From Prolixibacteraceae bacterium (GTDB taxonomy: Bacteria; Bacteroidota; Bacteroidia; Bacteroidales; Prolixibacteraceae), in the NCBI GenBank assembly GCA_016930735.1, contig JAFGGF010000261.1, positions 1 to 34,764 of the forward strand: DNA of 34,764 nucleotides, given 5' to 3'. The notes under the pieces were generated by a model. It saw only the letters and a program-made list of their open reading frames with translations. It ran no database searches and was not told the DNA's origin. A program made the translations under genes and the position numbers. This document shows positions 7,763-16,696 of the stretch, piece after piece (within the stretch, counting starts at the first letter, position 1; every line of letters begins with the position of its first letter).

Positions 7763-9313
7763 TTATTCCGGCTTTTGGCCTGATGGCATTTCCAACCCGA
7801 ACTTTTGTTTTTTATCTGCTTGTTTAAGTTTATATGATAAGAATATGGATATCACGCCGCAGCCTACCAGTAATAAAATAGGAACTGTGTAATTATAAAC
7901 CTCATTGCCTGCCCTGATAGCCTCTAGATTTTCTTTATTCGTTAAATCAAGTACAGCACCAATTCCCCAGAAAAATGCTCCAAGGCCCCAGTTCTGAACA
8001 GTGAACATACTTGCATAAGCTGTCCCCAGCCTGCTTTCAGGAACTATTTTTGCTACCGATGGCCACATGGCAGCGGGAACAAGTGAAAATGCAATACCAA
8101 GGCTTAACAAACCTGCATATCCTAATAACACACTATTAAAAACAGAAAGCGATAAGTGCGCAAATATTAAAAGTAATGACCCCAGCATCATAAGTGAAGC
8201 TGCTTTTCCTTTTTTATCAACTATATTTCCAAAAATAGGAGTAAATAATATAGTTCCCAATGGTATTAAACTGGCAGTTTTTGGCCCATTTTTAAACCAG
8301 ACTGAAAAAACATCTTTAAATGAATGAATAAAGAATCCAAACAATGCCAAAATAATAATCAGAGAGAATAATTTAGCGCCTTTAGCTTTCAATTGGGCTG
8401 GTATTAATGTAAATGAAAGGGCGAAAATAAAAAGGGCTAAATATATTATTACCGTCCCTAATGCATTGCTTCCAAACAATACAACAACTCCTTCTCCATC
8501 GGGTAAAGTGCTGGTAAATCCAAATTTATTTACTAAAAGATCGGCAGCATATTGAATAAAAGGGAATACAGCAGCGTAAAAAGCAACACAAAGCAGGGCA
8601 ATATAGATAAATGATTTGTTTTGTAAAAGTTTAAATAAATCCGAAAATTTAAATTCGTCTTCATCGCTACCTTCGGCAGCTTCCTTGACCTGTTTATCAA
8701 TTTTAATATCAAAGAAAATATAAATCACAAATAAAATCAGGGCAATTCCGATTAACGTTGCTGCAAATACAACAGCAGGAGGAACGGTTTTTACTGCCAG
8801 GTCGGGAGAAACCGCTATACCCATTGCTGAGCCTAACCGTCCGAATCCCATATTTATAGCCATTGCAAGTGCAAGCTCATAACCTTTAAACCACTTTACC
8901 ACTGTCCGGGTTGCAACCACACATGTAACTTCAAGCCCAACTCCAAAAAGAATACGTCCAACGATCATAAAGCTGAGTGTAGCTGAATGCGATTCACCAA
9001 AAAATCCGGTACTGGCCAAAGCTGAAATAGCGCCCCCTAAGGTTGCAAGGCCACCAAATAATATACCAGCAATCCTGATTCCCCACTTATCGAGGATCAT
9101 ACCTCCGATAATGATCATCCCAAACATATTAGCAATGGTTGTAAGCCCGATAAGCCTTCCGAATTCCTCACTGGTAAATCCCATTTTCGATTCCATCAGA
9201 GGTTTTAATCCTCCGAAGAAATCCTGGAACCAATATGTACTGAATGTCAATGCGCTAATCAAAATCAGAGCCAACCACCTAATGGCTGCCGAATCTTTTA
9301 ATGTTTTTTTCAT
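7763..9313 (-). CDS. MFS transporter linked to pepD
   Basis: A 516-residue integral membrane protein with about 12 hydrophobic segments. An MFS-type motif between helices 2 and 3 appears as GGMILDKWGIRIAG (about 70-83), with an equivalent in the second half (GNIVDKKGKAAS). A charged cytoplasmic loop (EAAEGSDEDEFKFSD, about 213-227) separates the halves. Its close placement upstream of pepD suggests uptake of a dipeptide, an amino acid or a related compound hydrolysed by PepD, but the substrate cannot be read from the sequence. The ATG at 9313 gives a proper first helix. Confidence 0.85.
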   Translation of the reverse strand: MKKTLKDSAAIRWLALILISALTFSTYWFQDFFGGLKPLMESKMGFTSEEFGRLIGLTTIANMFGMIIIGGMILDKWGIRIAGILFGGLATLGGAISALASTGFFGESHSATLSFMIVGRILFGVGLEVTCVVATRTVVKWFKGYELALAMAINMGFGRLGSAMGIAVSPDLAVKTVPPAVVFAATLIGIALILFVIYIFFDIKIDKQVKEAAEGSDEDEFKFSDLFKLLQNKSFIYIALLCVAFYAAVFPFIQYAADLLVNKFGFTSTLPDGEGVVVLFGSNALGTVIIYLALFIFALSFTLIPAQLKAKGAKLFSLIIILALFGFFIHSFKDVFSVWFKNGPKTASLIPLGTILFTPIFGNIVDKKGKAASLMMLGSLLLIFAHLSLSVFNSVLLGYAGLLSLGIAFSLVPAAMWPSVAKIVPESRLGTAYASMFTVQNWGLGAFFWGIGAVLDLTNKENLEAIRAGNEVYNYTVPILLLVGCGVISIFLSYKLKQADKKQKFGLEMPSGQKPE

Positions 9314-9394
9314 TGTCTATTTTTTAACAGATTAATACTTTTCGATACAACAAATAAATAAAAAAAATCAGTTTTATATATGATTTTAAAACAA

Positions 9395-9419
9395 AAGGGC
9401 TTCTGTTAAGTAAGCCCTT
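9395..9419 (-). terminator. Intrinsic terminator after the DUF4831 gene
   Basis: On the minus strand, AAGGGCTT (complement of 9412-9419) pairs with AAGCCCTT (complement of 9395-9402), followed by TTGTTTT. It starts six bases beyond the stop of the DUF4831 gene and separates that operon from the MFS-pepD pair. Confidence 0.75.
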
Positions 9420-9424
9420 ATATT

Positions 9425-10537
9425 TTATTTTTGAATAATTTCTTTGATAGCTCCTGTTTCAGGATGAAATTCCAGCGAATACATTCCGCCGAGGTATAAT
9501 TCCGGAACCGGCGCAGCAACTCCAAACTGAGCCACGGGAATACTGGCTGTTGCGATGGTTTTTAATTCATATACCAGTTTCACATCAGCCATGCCGGGCT
9601 GGCGGTAATAAATTCCGCTTTCGCCGGCTTCCGGATTATCAGATGCCTTTAACCTGTCGTAATTATTTGTCAGTCCGGCAACTTTTGTTAATTCAATCAT
9701 TACAGGTTTCCCGGTGAGGTCTGTTTTTTCCAGCACTCCGTTTTCTTCTGAAAAACGAAAAATTACTTCCCCCTTGTTTGTATTTGGTTGCGGAATATAT
9801 TCAAAGCTGAAATGGTACGATCCGGTTTCATTTTTCCCGATAAATAACGAAAGGTATTCTTTTTCAAGCGATTCCAGTTGTTTCATACTTACTTCATACC
9901 CTTTCCCGTCTGGTGGCACAACATCAAGGTATCCGGTAGCCAGTTCAAAAGCCATTCTCCGGCATTCAAAAATCCTTGTTGCTGCTTCAGCAGCTTTTTG
10001 CTCCAGGCTTAGGCGGGCAGGGCGGAAATTATTGGTCGAATCACCTACGCTGTAAAACGGAGTATCGGAAAGTTTGAAAAAATGAAAATCCTTACTTTTT
10101 GAAGGATAAGAAACCGGATTGGTAATTACTTTATTTACTTCAGTTACAATATTTGTGGTATTAATTCCTGCCAGGCAACCACAAGGAGTAAGGCTTATTA
10201 ATGAGGCATAATCACCCAAAGCTTTATAAACCTGATTGGGATCCGGTTCAGAATAAGTTTCAAACCAGACTTTTTCGATCTCCCATTCCGATCCGACCTG
10301 AGTTTTTACTTCTTCGAGTCCAAGCAACTGACTGGCAAACCTGCTGTAAGGTCCCGGGGAATAATCAGTCCGTGAAGCATTTATATGAACCCTGATTCCG
10401 GTTTGGGGTAATGAATACATAACACCTTCTACAAATTCCGGTACTGTAACTTCAAGGCCTTCTTCATCCTTCTTTTTACGTTGCCCGAAAACAGGCAGGG
10501 CAACAGCTATTGCAACAATAAATATTAAGACTCTCAT
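9425..10537 (-). CDS. DUF4831-family exported protein
   Basis: A 370-residue protein with a Sec signal peptide (MRVLIFIVAIAVALPVFGQ, likely cleavage near residue 19) followed by a charged RKKKDEE linker. The body, with GVMYSLPQTGIRVHI near 38-52, SPGPYSRFASQLLG near 60-73 and IYYRQPGMADVKL near 308, matches the Bacteroidota DUF4831 family, whose function is not established. An AGGA-like ribosome site sits just before the ATG. It lies 38 bases downstream of nnr on the same strand, so co-transcription is likely. It ends in a terminator at 9395-9419. Confidence 0.8.
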   Translation of the reverse strand: MRVLIFIVAIAVALPVFGQRKKKDEEGLEVTVPEFVEGVMYSLPQTGIRVHINASRTDYSPGPYSRFASQLLGLEEVKTQVGSEWEIEKVWFETYSEPDPNQVYKALGDYASLISLTPCGCLAGINTTNIVTEVNKVITNPVSYPSKSKDFHFFKLSDTPFYSVGDSTNNFRPARLSLEQKAAEAATRIFECRRMAFELATGYLDVVPPDGKGYEVSMKQLESLEKEYLSLFIGKNETGSYHFSFEYIPQPNTNKGEVIFRFSEENGVLEKTDLTGKPVMIELTKVAGLTNNYDRLKASDNPEAGESGIYYRQPGMADVKLVYELKTIATASIPVAQFGVAAPVPELYLGGMYSLEFHPETGAIKEIIQK

Positions 10538-10574
10538 TCTTCCTTATTTTAATAATTGCTAAAAGTATTAAAAT

Positions 10575-12095
10575 TTATCCTTTTTTTGATGACTTAATTT
10601 TCAGAAAAGCCTTTCCAAGGTTATCAATTATATCTCCGGCAATCAGCGACTCTTCCGATGAATTTTGTAAAGCAATATCTGCTGCAAGCCCGTGAATATA
10701 CACTCCTATAACTGCAGCCGATTCAGCCTTTATTCCCTGTGCCAGCAATCCGGTTAAAATCCCGGTCAAAGTATCACCGCAGCCAGCTGTTGCCATTCCC
10801 GGGTTACCGGTCGAATTAAAAAATACTTTTCTATTGGGTAAGACAATGGTTGTATAAGCCCCTTTTAAAACAACAATAACTTTATATTTTTCAGCAAATT
10901 CCTTTTGAAGCATTAATCTTTTATATGAATTCTCAGAACCACCGACAAGTCGTTTAAATTCGCCAGGATGGGGTGTAAGGATTGAATTCTCAGGCAATTC
11001 CTCAAGCCATTCCTGATGCATGGAAAGAATGTTCAGTGCATCGGCATCTATAACCATTGGTTTTGTTGCACATTCAACCAATTCATATAAAGCACGCTGA
11101 GTATTATGTTTTGTATCAAGTCCGGGTCCAACTCCGATTGCAGTAAATTTTGATGGGTCCGGGAATTCTGTAAATATCAGATCCGACCTGTCGATGCTGC
11201 ACATTGCCTCTGGCACTGTAGCCTGAATTATTCCATAACCCAACCTTGGAACATGAGTTGTCAGCAATCCGACACCGGCACGCAAACATCCTTTTGATGC
11301 CAGTACAGCTGCTCCCATCTTTCCGTAGCTTCCCGAAATTAACAGGGCATGGCCAACCGTCCCCTTATGTGTAAATTTCGACCTGACAGGAATTAAATCA
11401 GCAATTTCTTTTTCTGAGATACAGGAAAACTCAGAGGGTGTATTTCTAATTGCATCGGGATGAAGCCCAATAGGTAACACCTCCCATTTTCCGAGGTATT
11501 TTTCATTCTCAGCAAAGAAAAAGCTGATTTTAGGGAATTGAAGGGTGAGGGTATAATCGGCACAAATAATATGTTCTGAAATATTTGTACTATTATCTTC
11601 CCCCATTAATCCGCTTGGAATATCAACCGCAACAACAGTTGTATTGTTTCCATTTATTTTTCTGACAATTGCCGCCGGCAAACCTTCGAGCGGACGTGAC
11701 AACCCGGAGCCAAAAAGCCCGTCGATAATTATTTCATCTTTAATTTCAGGAATATCGTTTTCGTCTTTTATTTTATTTAGCTGAACTTTATTCTGGTCTT
11801 CCAGCCTTTTCCAATTAATTGCAGGCGAACCTTTTAGCCCTTTATCGGTATCGAGCAAAAAAACGTTGACCTGATAATCATAATCTGCCATCATCCGGGC
11901 AATTGCCAATGCATCGCCACCATTATTTCCTGGTCCGGCAAAAACCATTAAATTCTTTTCATTCGAAATATTTTGAATCAGCCAGTTCACCATTTGAAGT
12001 GATGCACGTTCCATGAGGTCGATATCTGCTATCGGTTCATTTTCGATGGTGTATCGGTCGATTTCAGCAATTTGTTTTGTAGTAAAAATTTTCAT
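10575..12095 (-). CDS. nnr: Bifunctional NAD(P)HX epimerase / ADP-dependent NAD(P)HX dehydratase
   Basis: A 506-residue two-domain metabolite-repair enzyme. The N-terminal YjeF_N epimerase domain (about 1-215) shows FAGPGNNGGDALAIAR, DGLFGSGLSRPLEG and VAVDIPSGL. The C-terminal carbohydrate-kinase-like domain (about 230-500) shows HALLISGSYGKMGAA, GVGPGLDT, VIDADALNIL, ILTPHPGEF, VVLKGAYT and the GNPGMATAGCGDTLTG nucleotide loop. The pair converts the damaged hydrates of NADH and NADPH back to the cofactors in the cytoplasm. Length and domain order are standard. The ATG at 12095 begins the usual MKIFTTKQIAEID. It is divergent from the POT transporter gene. Confidence 0.96.
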   Translation of the reverse strand: MKIFTTKQIAEIDRYTIENEPIADIDLMERASLQMVNWLIQNISNEKNLMVFAGPGNNGGDALAIARMMADYDYQVNVFLLDTDKGLKGSPAINWKRLEDQNKVQLNKIKDENDIPEIKDEIIIDGLFGSGLSRPLEGLPAAIVRKINGNNTTVVAVDIPSGLMGEDNSTNISEHIICADYTLTLQFPKISFFFAENEKYLGKWEVLPIGLHPDAIRNTPSEFSCISEKEIADLIPVRSKFTHKGTVGHALLISGSYGKMGAAVLASKGCLRAGVGLLTTHVPRLGYGIIQATVPEAMCSIDRSDLIFTEFPDPSKFTAIGVGPGLDTKHNTQRALYELVECATKPMVIDADALNILSMHQEWLEELPENSILTPHPGEFKRLVGGSENSYKRLMLQKEFAEKYKVIVVLKGAYTTIVLPNRKVFFNSTGNPGMATAGCGDTLTGILTGLLAQGIKAESAAVIGVYIHGLAADIALQNSSEESLIAGDIIDNLGKAFLKIKSSKKG

Positions 12096-12172
12096 GGCAC
12101 ATGCATTTCACGTAAAATTACAAATACTTTTCAATTTTAATGGATATAATTTGAATCCCTGACCTTTGTCAA

Positions 12173-12203
12173 GTTGTTCAACTGCAAAAGATTTCTATAT
12201 TTG
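12173..12203 (+). promoter_or_regulatory. Bacteroidota-type promoter of the POT gene
   Basis: TATATTTG at 12196-12203 matches the Bacteroidota -7 consensus TAnnTTTG. A TTG at 12174-12176, 19 bases upstream, can serve as the -33 element. Transcription would start near 12210, about 43 bases before the ATG at 12253. Confidence 0.55.
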
Positions 12204-12252
12204 TTGTTAACTGGATCAAAAAACTAATTATTCACCAATAAAACAGGACTCT

Positions 12253-14106
12253 ATGTTTAAAGATCATCCAAAAGGTTTAATCGTTGCATTCTTCGCCAAT
12301 ATGGGCGAAAGGTTTGGTTTTTACACCATGATGGCTTGCCTTGTATTATTTCTTCAAGCCCAGTATAATTTATCACCTTCCGGTGCCGGAGATTATTATT
12401 CCTGGTTCTATTTCGCCATTTATGCTTTAGCCCTTCTGGGTGGTGTAATTGCAGATAAAACAAAAAAATACAAGACTGTTATTCTTGTTGGAATTGTCCT
12501 GATGTTTGTAGGATATATTTTTATGTCTATTCCAAAATTAACATTATGGTCAACTCTGGGGGCTCTTTTTGTAATTGCATTAGGGAATGGCATGTTTAAA
12601 GGAAATTTGCAGGCTCTGGTTGGCCAAATGTATGATGACCCCAAATATGCACATTTGCGCGACAGGGCATACAGTTGGTTTTATATGGGGATAAATGTCG
12701 GTGCATTATTTGCCCCTCATGCTGCCAACGGAATAAGAAACTGGTTTTTAAAATCGCAGGGATTTATTTACAATCAAAACCTGGCCGAGTTAAGCAACCT
12801 GTATAAAACAAATCCTGATTCTGTCGATTTGGATAAATTCAGGCAGGCTGCCGAAGCTGCAAGCCTGAATCCTATTGGTGTGAACATTGATTACTCTGCT
12901 ATTGCAAATAAATATCTGGATGTATTTTCACATGGATATAATTATGCCTTTGCAATTGCTGCTATTTCAATGATAATCAGCCTTGTTGTTTACCTCTTCT
13001 GGAAACGGCTTCTGCCAAATAAATCGATGGCTTTGGAAAGTACTGATGGAAAAGAAAAATCGGCACAAAAACAGGTTCCGAAAAAACCGCTGGCTATTGT
13101 TTGGGCAGTAATTATCGGGGTTGCAGTAGCAGTAGCAATCTATTTTACTGCCGGAGGTGCCAACAGTGATCCGGATATAGTAAAAAGGGCTTTTAACCTT
13201 GCATTTGCAGCCGGGATGTTTTTAATATTTGCCCTTTGGATTCTTCAGGTATCATCAAAAGAAGAAAGGCCAAGGATTTCAGCCTTACTGCTGGTTTTTG
13301 TTGTAGTTATCTTTTTCTGGATGGCTTTCCACCAGAATGGACTGACAATGAACTATTTTGCACGTGATTTTACAGTAAGGTCGGTTGGAAAAGCATCGAT
13401 GCTCCTTTTTAATGTATGGACTTTCCTTGCTTTAGGAATTGGTTTATCCGGATTGGTTTATATTTTACGAAAAAAATCAACTCAAAAAGAAAGGCTTTTC
13501 GGAGCTTTGGCAACCGTTGCAGGCATTGTTGTTATTTACCTGTTTTATCGTTCTTTTGGAAAATCAAACAGCATTCAACCCGAAATTTTCCAGCATTTTA
13601 ACCCATTTTATATTGTATTCCTGACTGCCCCTGTTGTTGGATTTTTTGTTTGGCTGAATAAAAAAGGGAAAGAGCCCTCCACCCCAAGGAAAATCGGAAT
13701 CGGGATGATCCTGGCATCTGTGGCTTTCCTTGTTTTACTTATCGGATCGCTTGACCTGGCTTCTTATAAGGAACTTAAAGATGCAGGAACCACGTTAAAT
13801 GATTCAGCCCGTGTTTCTCAGTGGTGGCTTATCGGCAGTTACTTTGTAATTACAATTGCAGAATTATTTCTCAGCCCGATGGGATTATCATTTGTATCCA
13901 AAGTATCACCCATCAGGTTTCAGGGGTTGATGCAGGGTGGCTGGCTGGCTGCTACCGCTGTGGGTAATAAGCTGCTTTTTGTAGGATCCGACCTGTATGA
14001 GAAAATAAACCTGTGGAAAATGTGGTCGGTTTTTATTATTTTGTGTCTGCTTTCAGCGGCATTTATATTTATAATTATGAAACGACTCGAAAGGCTGACA
14101 AAATAA
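12253..14106 (+). CDS. POT/PTR-family proton-coupled peptide transporter
   Basis: A 617-residue polytopic membrane protein. The family signature is at the N-terminus: FFANMGERFGFYTMMACLVLF (residues 13-33), corresponding to the ExxERFxYY helix-1 motif with the first Glu replaced. Later FYMGINVGALFAP (about 143) is the second PTR2 signature, and ELFLSPMGLSFVSKVSP (about 537) is the conserved C-terminal helix motif. It should import di- and tripeptides with protons across the inner membrane. At 617 residues it is longer than the usual 450-500; extra helices in the middle (about 280-330) account for this, as in many Bacteroidota homologues. Its own promoter precedes it and a terminator follows at 14121. 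Confidence 0.93.
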   Translation: MFKDHPKGLIVAFFANMGERFGFYTMMACLVLFLQAQYNLSPSGAGDYYSWFYFAIYALALLGGVIADKTKKYKTVILVGIVLMFVGYIFMSIPKLTLWSTLGALFVIALGNGMFKGNLQALVGQMYDDPKYAHLRDRAYSWFYMGINVGALFAPHAANGIRNWFLKSQGFIYNQNLAELSNLYKTNPDSVDLDKFRQAAEAASLNPIGVNIDYSAIANKYLDVFSHGYNYAFAIAAISMIISLVVYLFWKRLLPNKSMALESTDGKEKSAQKQVPKKPLAIVWAVIIGVAVAVAIYFTAGGANSDPDIVKRAFNLAFAAGMFLIFALWILQVSSKEERPRISALLLVFVVVIFFWMAFHQNGLTMNYFARDFTVRSVGKASMLLFNVWTFLALGIGLSGLVYILRKKSTQKERLFGALATVAGIVVIYLFYRSFGKSNSIQPEIFQHFNPFYIVFLTAPVVGFFVWLNKKGKEPSTPRKIGIGMILASVAFLVLLIGSLDLASYKELKDAGTTLNDSARVSQWWLIGSYFVITIAELFLSPMGLSFVSKVSPIRFQGLMQGGWLAATAVGNKLLFVGSDLYEKINLWKMWSVFIILCLLSAAFIFIIMKRLERLTK

Positions 14107-14120
14107 ATACAAATTAAACG

Positions 14121-14147
14121 GAGCGGTTTTTTACCGCTCTTTTTTTC
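14121..14147 (+). terminator. Intrinsic terminator after the POT gene
   Basis: GAGCGGT (14121-14127) and ACCGCTC (14133-14139) form a seven-pair stem with a T5 loop, followed by T8 at 14140-14147. It starts 15 bases after the stop codon. Confidence 0.9.
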
Positions 14148-14149
14148 CT

Positions 14150-14178
14150 AACGTTAAATAAAAAAAAGAAACGTTAAA
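14150..14178. promoter_or_regulatory. Direct repeat AACGTTAAA upstream of the YeeE gene
   Basis: AACGTTAAA occurs at 14150-14158 and again at 14170-14178. The 20-base phasing would put both copies on the same DNA face, 28 bases before the -7 element at 14206. This could be an activator or repressor site. Confidence 0.3.
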
Positions 14179-14205
14179 ACCCCACTACTCAGCACCTGAT
14201 TTTTT

Positions 14206-14213
14206 TATTTTTG
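14206..14213 (+). promoter_or_regulatory. -7 promoter element of the YeeE-like gene
   Basis: TATTTTTG fits the TAnnTTTG consensus, 22 bases before the ATG. No clear -33 TTTG is present at the usual distance, so the promoter may depend on an activator. The direct repeat just upstream is a candidate binding site. Confidence 0.45.
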
Positions 14214-14235
14214 TATGACTTCATAAATATTCAAT

Positions 14236-15246
14236 ATGGGAATTCTGACATTGGTTTTCGGTTTTTTATTTGGCACTATTCTTCAAAAAGCAATGCTGAA
14301 TAAATTTGATACGATCAGCGGGATGGCAACTCTTGAAGACCTTACTGTTGCTAAAGCAATTATGGTTGCAATCGGTGTTGGTGCTGTTATACTGAACATT
14401 GAAATCGGTGCAGGGTTGGCTGCATATCATGTCAAACCATTTATTTTTGGAGGAATTGTTCTCGGAGGTTTAATTTTTGGCATTGGCATGGCTATCCTGG
14501 GTTACTGCCCCGGCACTCTCGCTGTATCGCTTGGCGAAGGTTCAACCGATGCCCTTGCAGGGATTATTGGCGGATTATTTGGGGGCCTGATTTACACCCT
14601 GAGCCTGCCTTCGATCCAGGGGGTACTTGGACCTGACCTGGGGGCAATCTCATTATTTACACTCACCGGAAAGTCAAAAATAGTCTTTTACCTGCTTGTA
14701 TTTTTATTCGGAATAGTTATGACCGGTGGAGCCTTCCTTTTAAATAAAGCCGATAAAACAAAAAATTACCGATGGCTTTATGCCGGTATTGCCTTTGCAG
14801 TATTAAACGGAATAGTGTTCCTGATTTCAACATCAAACCGACCAATCGGAGCTTCAACTACTTATCCTTATGTTGCGGATTTATTAACAGGAACTATCAG
14901 AAACGGATATTTTGAAAAAATTAAAACACCCGGAAGCTGGGAATTGATATTTCTAACCGGAGCCATGCTGGCCGGGCTGGTATTTTCAATCCTTTCCAAA
15001 GAATTTAAAATTATTGCAATCCACGAAAGGTGGGCAAAATATAAAGGGACCAGTACTTTGAAACGGATTATTTTTGCTTTTATCGGTGGTTTTATTTTAA
15101 TATTTGGCGCAAGGATGGCCGGAGGTTGTACCAGTGGCCATGTAATTTCAGGGGGTATGCAGATTGCCATTAGCAGCCTTGTTTTTGCGATTTTTGTTTT
15201 TGCCGGGCTCCTGGTAACCGGAAAAATCTTTTACAGAAAAAATTAA
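14236..15246 (+). CDS. YeeE/YedE-family thiosulfate/sulfur-compound transporter
   Basis: A 336-residue membrane protein with about nine or ten hydrophobic helices and the pseudo-symmetric arrangement of the YeeE/YedE (TsuA) family. The two signature cysteines are C91 in ILGYCPGT and C298 in ARMAGGCTSGH, the residues that relay thiosulfate through the pore in characterised members. I see no other cysteine, so the third conserved cysteine described in TsuA appears absent. It probably imports thiosulfate or another persulfide-forming sulfur compound. It is followed after 27 bases by the class D beta-lactamase homologue, probably on one transcript, though no functional link is evident. Confidence 0.87.
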   Translation: MGILTLVFGFLFGTILQKAMLNKFDTISGMATLEDLTVAKAIMVAIGVGAVILNIEIGAGLAAYHVKPFIFGGIVLGGLIFGIGMAILGYCPGTLAVSLGEGSTDALAGIIGGLFGGLIYTLSLPSIQGVLGPDLGAISLFTLTGKSKIVFYLLVFLFGIVMTGGAFLLNKADKTKNYRWLYAGIAFAVLNGIVFLISTSNRPIGASTTYPYVADLLTGTIRNGYFEKIKTPGSWELIFLTGAMLAGLVFSILSKEFKIIAIHERWAKYKGTSTLKRIIFAFIGGFILIFGARMAGGCTSGHVISGGMQIAISSLVFAIFVFAGLLVTGKIFYRKN

Positions 15247-15273
15247 AAAATATACTATCCATACTGATTTTAA

Positions 15274-16074
15274 ATGAAACTTCTATTTCCCTTTATTCTT
15301 TTTTTAACTGGTATTCTGACAAATGCACAGGAAAATATTTCTGTAAGAAATGATTTTAAACCGTTTTTTGACGAATATGAAGTCGATGGGTGTTTCCTTT
15401 TGTTTGATGTGCAAAAATCAGATTACCTAGCTTATAATTATGAAAGGTGCAAAGAATCATTTCTTCCGGCTTCCACATTTAAAATCCTGAATTCATTGAT
15501 TGGACTGGAAACGGGAATTATTCCTGATGAAAATTATATAATACCATGGGACAGTATTACAAGGCAGGTACCAGCCTGGAACCGTGATCACACGATGGCT
15601 TCTGCATTCAGAAATTCTGTGGTACCCTGGTATCAGGAACTGGCAAGGAGGATCGGTGTTGAAAATATGAAAAAATGGGTTGAAAAAGCCGGATATGGCA
15701 TCATGGATATTTCAGAAGAAAACATTGACACTTTCTGGCTTTACGGAAATTCAAGGATCACACCCCTGCAACAAATGGATTTTCTTCAAAGATTTGTAAG
15801 TAATAAATTGCCTTTTTCAGAACACAGTACGGAAACTGTACGGAAAATATTCATTATCGAAAAAAATGATGATTATACTTTCAGGGGTAAGACAGGCTGG
15901 GCAACCATGGATAATAAAAATATCGGCTGGTTTGCAGGTTATCTCGAAAAAGGGGGTTCAACCTGGATTTATGTACTGAATGTTGAAAGCGGAAATGAAG
16001 ATACAACTCAATTTTCAGCAAGCAGAGAAGGAATTACCCGAAAAATATTAAAAAAACTCAATCTGATTCATTAA
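15274..16074 (+). CDS. Class D (OXA-type) beta-lactamase homologue
   Basis: A 266-residue protein with a signal peptide (MKLLFPFILFLTGILTNAQ), hence periplasmic. All class D landmarks are in place: nucleophile motif STFK at 67-70 inside PASTFKILNSL, SVV at 115-117 followed by PWYQELARRIG, YGN at 157-159, and KTG at 206-208 (FRGKTGWA). Length matches OXA enzymes. The lysine of STFK is the residue carboxylated in the family. Serine hydrolysis of beta-lactams is therefore likely, but spectrum and expression cannot be judged. No insertion sequence, integron or resistance island is visible nearby, so it looks like an intrinsic chromosomal gene. Its stop overlaps tail-to-tail with that of the receiver-domain gene. 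Confidence 0.92.
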   Translation: MKLLFPFILFLTGILTNAQENISVRNDFKPFFDEYEVDGCFLLFDVQKSDYLAYNYERCKESFLPASTFKILNSLIGLETGIIPDENYIIPWDSITRQVPAWNRDHTMASAFRNSVVPWYQELARRIGVENMKKWVEKAGYGIMDISEENIDTFWLYGNSRITPLQQMDFLQRFVSNKLPFSEHSTETVRKIFIIEKNDDYTFRGKTGWATMDNKNIGWFAGYLEKGGSTWIYVLNVESGNEDTTQFSASREGITRKILKKLNLIH

Positions 16075-16577
16075 ACGTTTTTTGTGGAAATCCCGAATTT
16101 TGGGATAATAAATATTACAAAAGCAAGAATAACCAACAACAAAAAAACAATTAAACACAGCAAAATAATTTTTATAACCTTGTTTTTTCTGGCTATCCTT
16201 TTTGTTTCACCTATTTTCCCGATTTTATCAACCAGGCGGTCCATGGTAGTTTCATCCTTTACAATATAATCATAAGCCCCGTAACGCATCGAATTAACAG
16301 CTATTTCCATGCTGCTTTGCCCTGAAAGAAAAATGAACTCTGTTTCAGGATAATGTTTTTTAGCCCTTTTTAATACTTCGATCCCGTTTAAACCATCCAG
16401 TAAATAATCCTGAATAACAATATCAGGTTTCAAATTCATATTTCTGAGGCAATCTTCTCCGTTTGAAAACGATTTCACATTGGTAAAACCTTTTTGAGAA
16501 AGAAATTTTACGATCAGTTGGTTGTATATTTTATTATCTTCTACAATAAAAATTAAAGGATTTTTTAAAACTCCCAT
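16071..16577 (-). CDS. Membrane-anchored single-domain response regulator
   Basis: A 168-residue protein. Residues 7-125 form a complete receiver domain: acidic pair E13/D14, phosphoacceptor D57 (VIQDYLLDG), switch S85 (FLSGQSS) and K107 (YIVKDE). Instead of an output domain there is a basic linker (KRIARKNK, 126-133) and one strongly hydrophobic helix (about 134-159), with a short tail. The basic linker on the receiver side predicts a cytoplasmic receiver tethered to the inner membrane. No histidine kinase is adjacent. It may act as a phosphate sink or a protein-interaction switch at the membrane. Confidence 0.85.
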   Translation of the reverse strand: MGVLKNPLIFIVEDNKIYNQLIVKFLSQKGFTNVKSFSNGEDCLRNMNLKPDIVIQDYLLDGLNGIEVLKRAKKHYPETEFIFLSGQSSMEIAVNSMRYGAYDYIVKDETTMDRLVDKIGKIGETKRIARKNKVIKIILLCLIVFLLLVILAFVIFIIPKFGISTKNV

Positions 16578-16696
16578 CCGAAAAGTATTTTTAAAATTGT
16601 ACGCTTAAAGATATAAAAAAAATGCTGGATTTTTAACGACAGAATTTAAACATAATAAAACCTTTTATTTAATTTTAACCTGTAAAATTTAATAAA

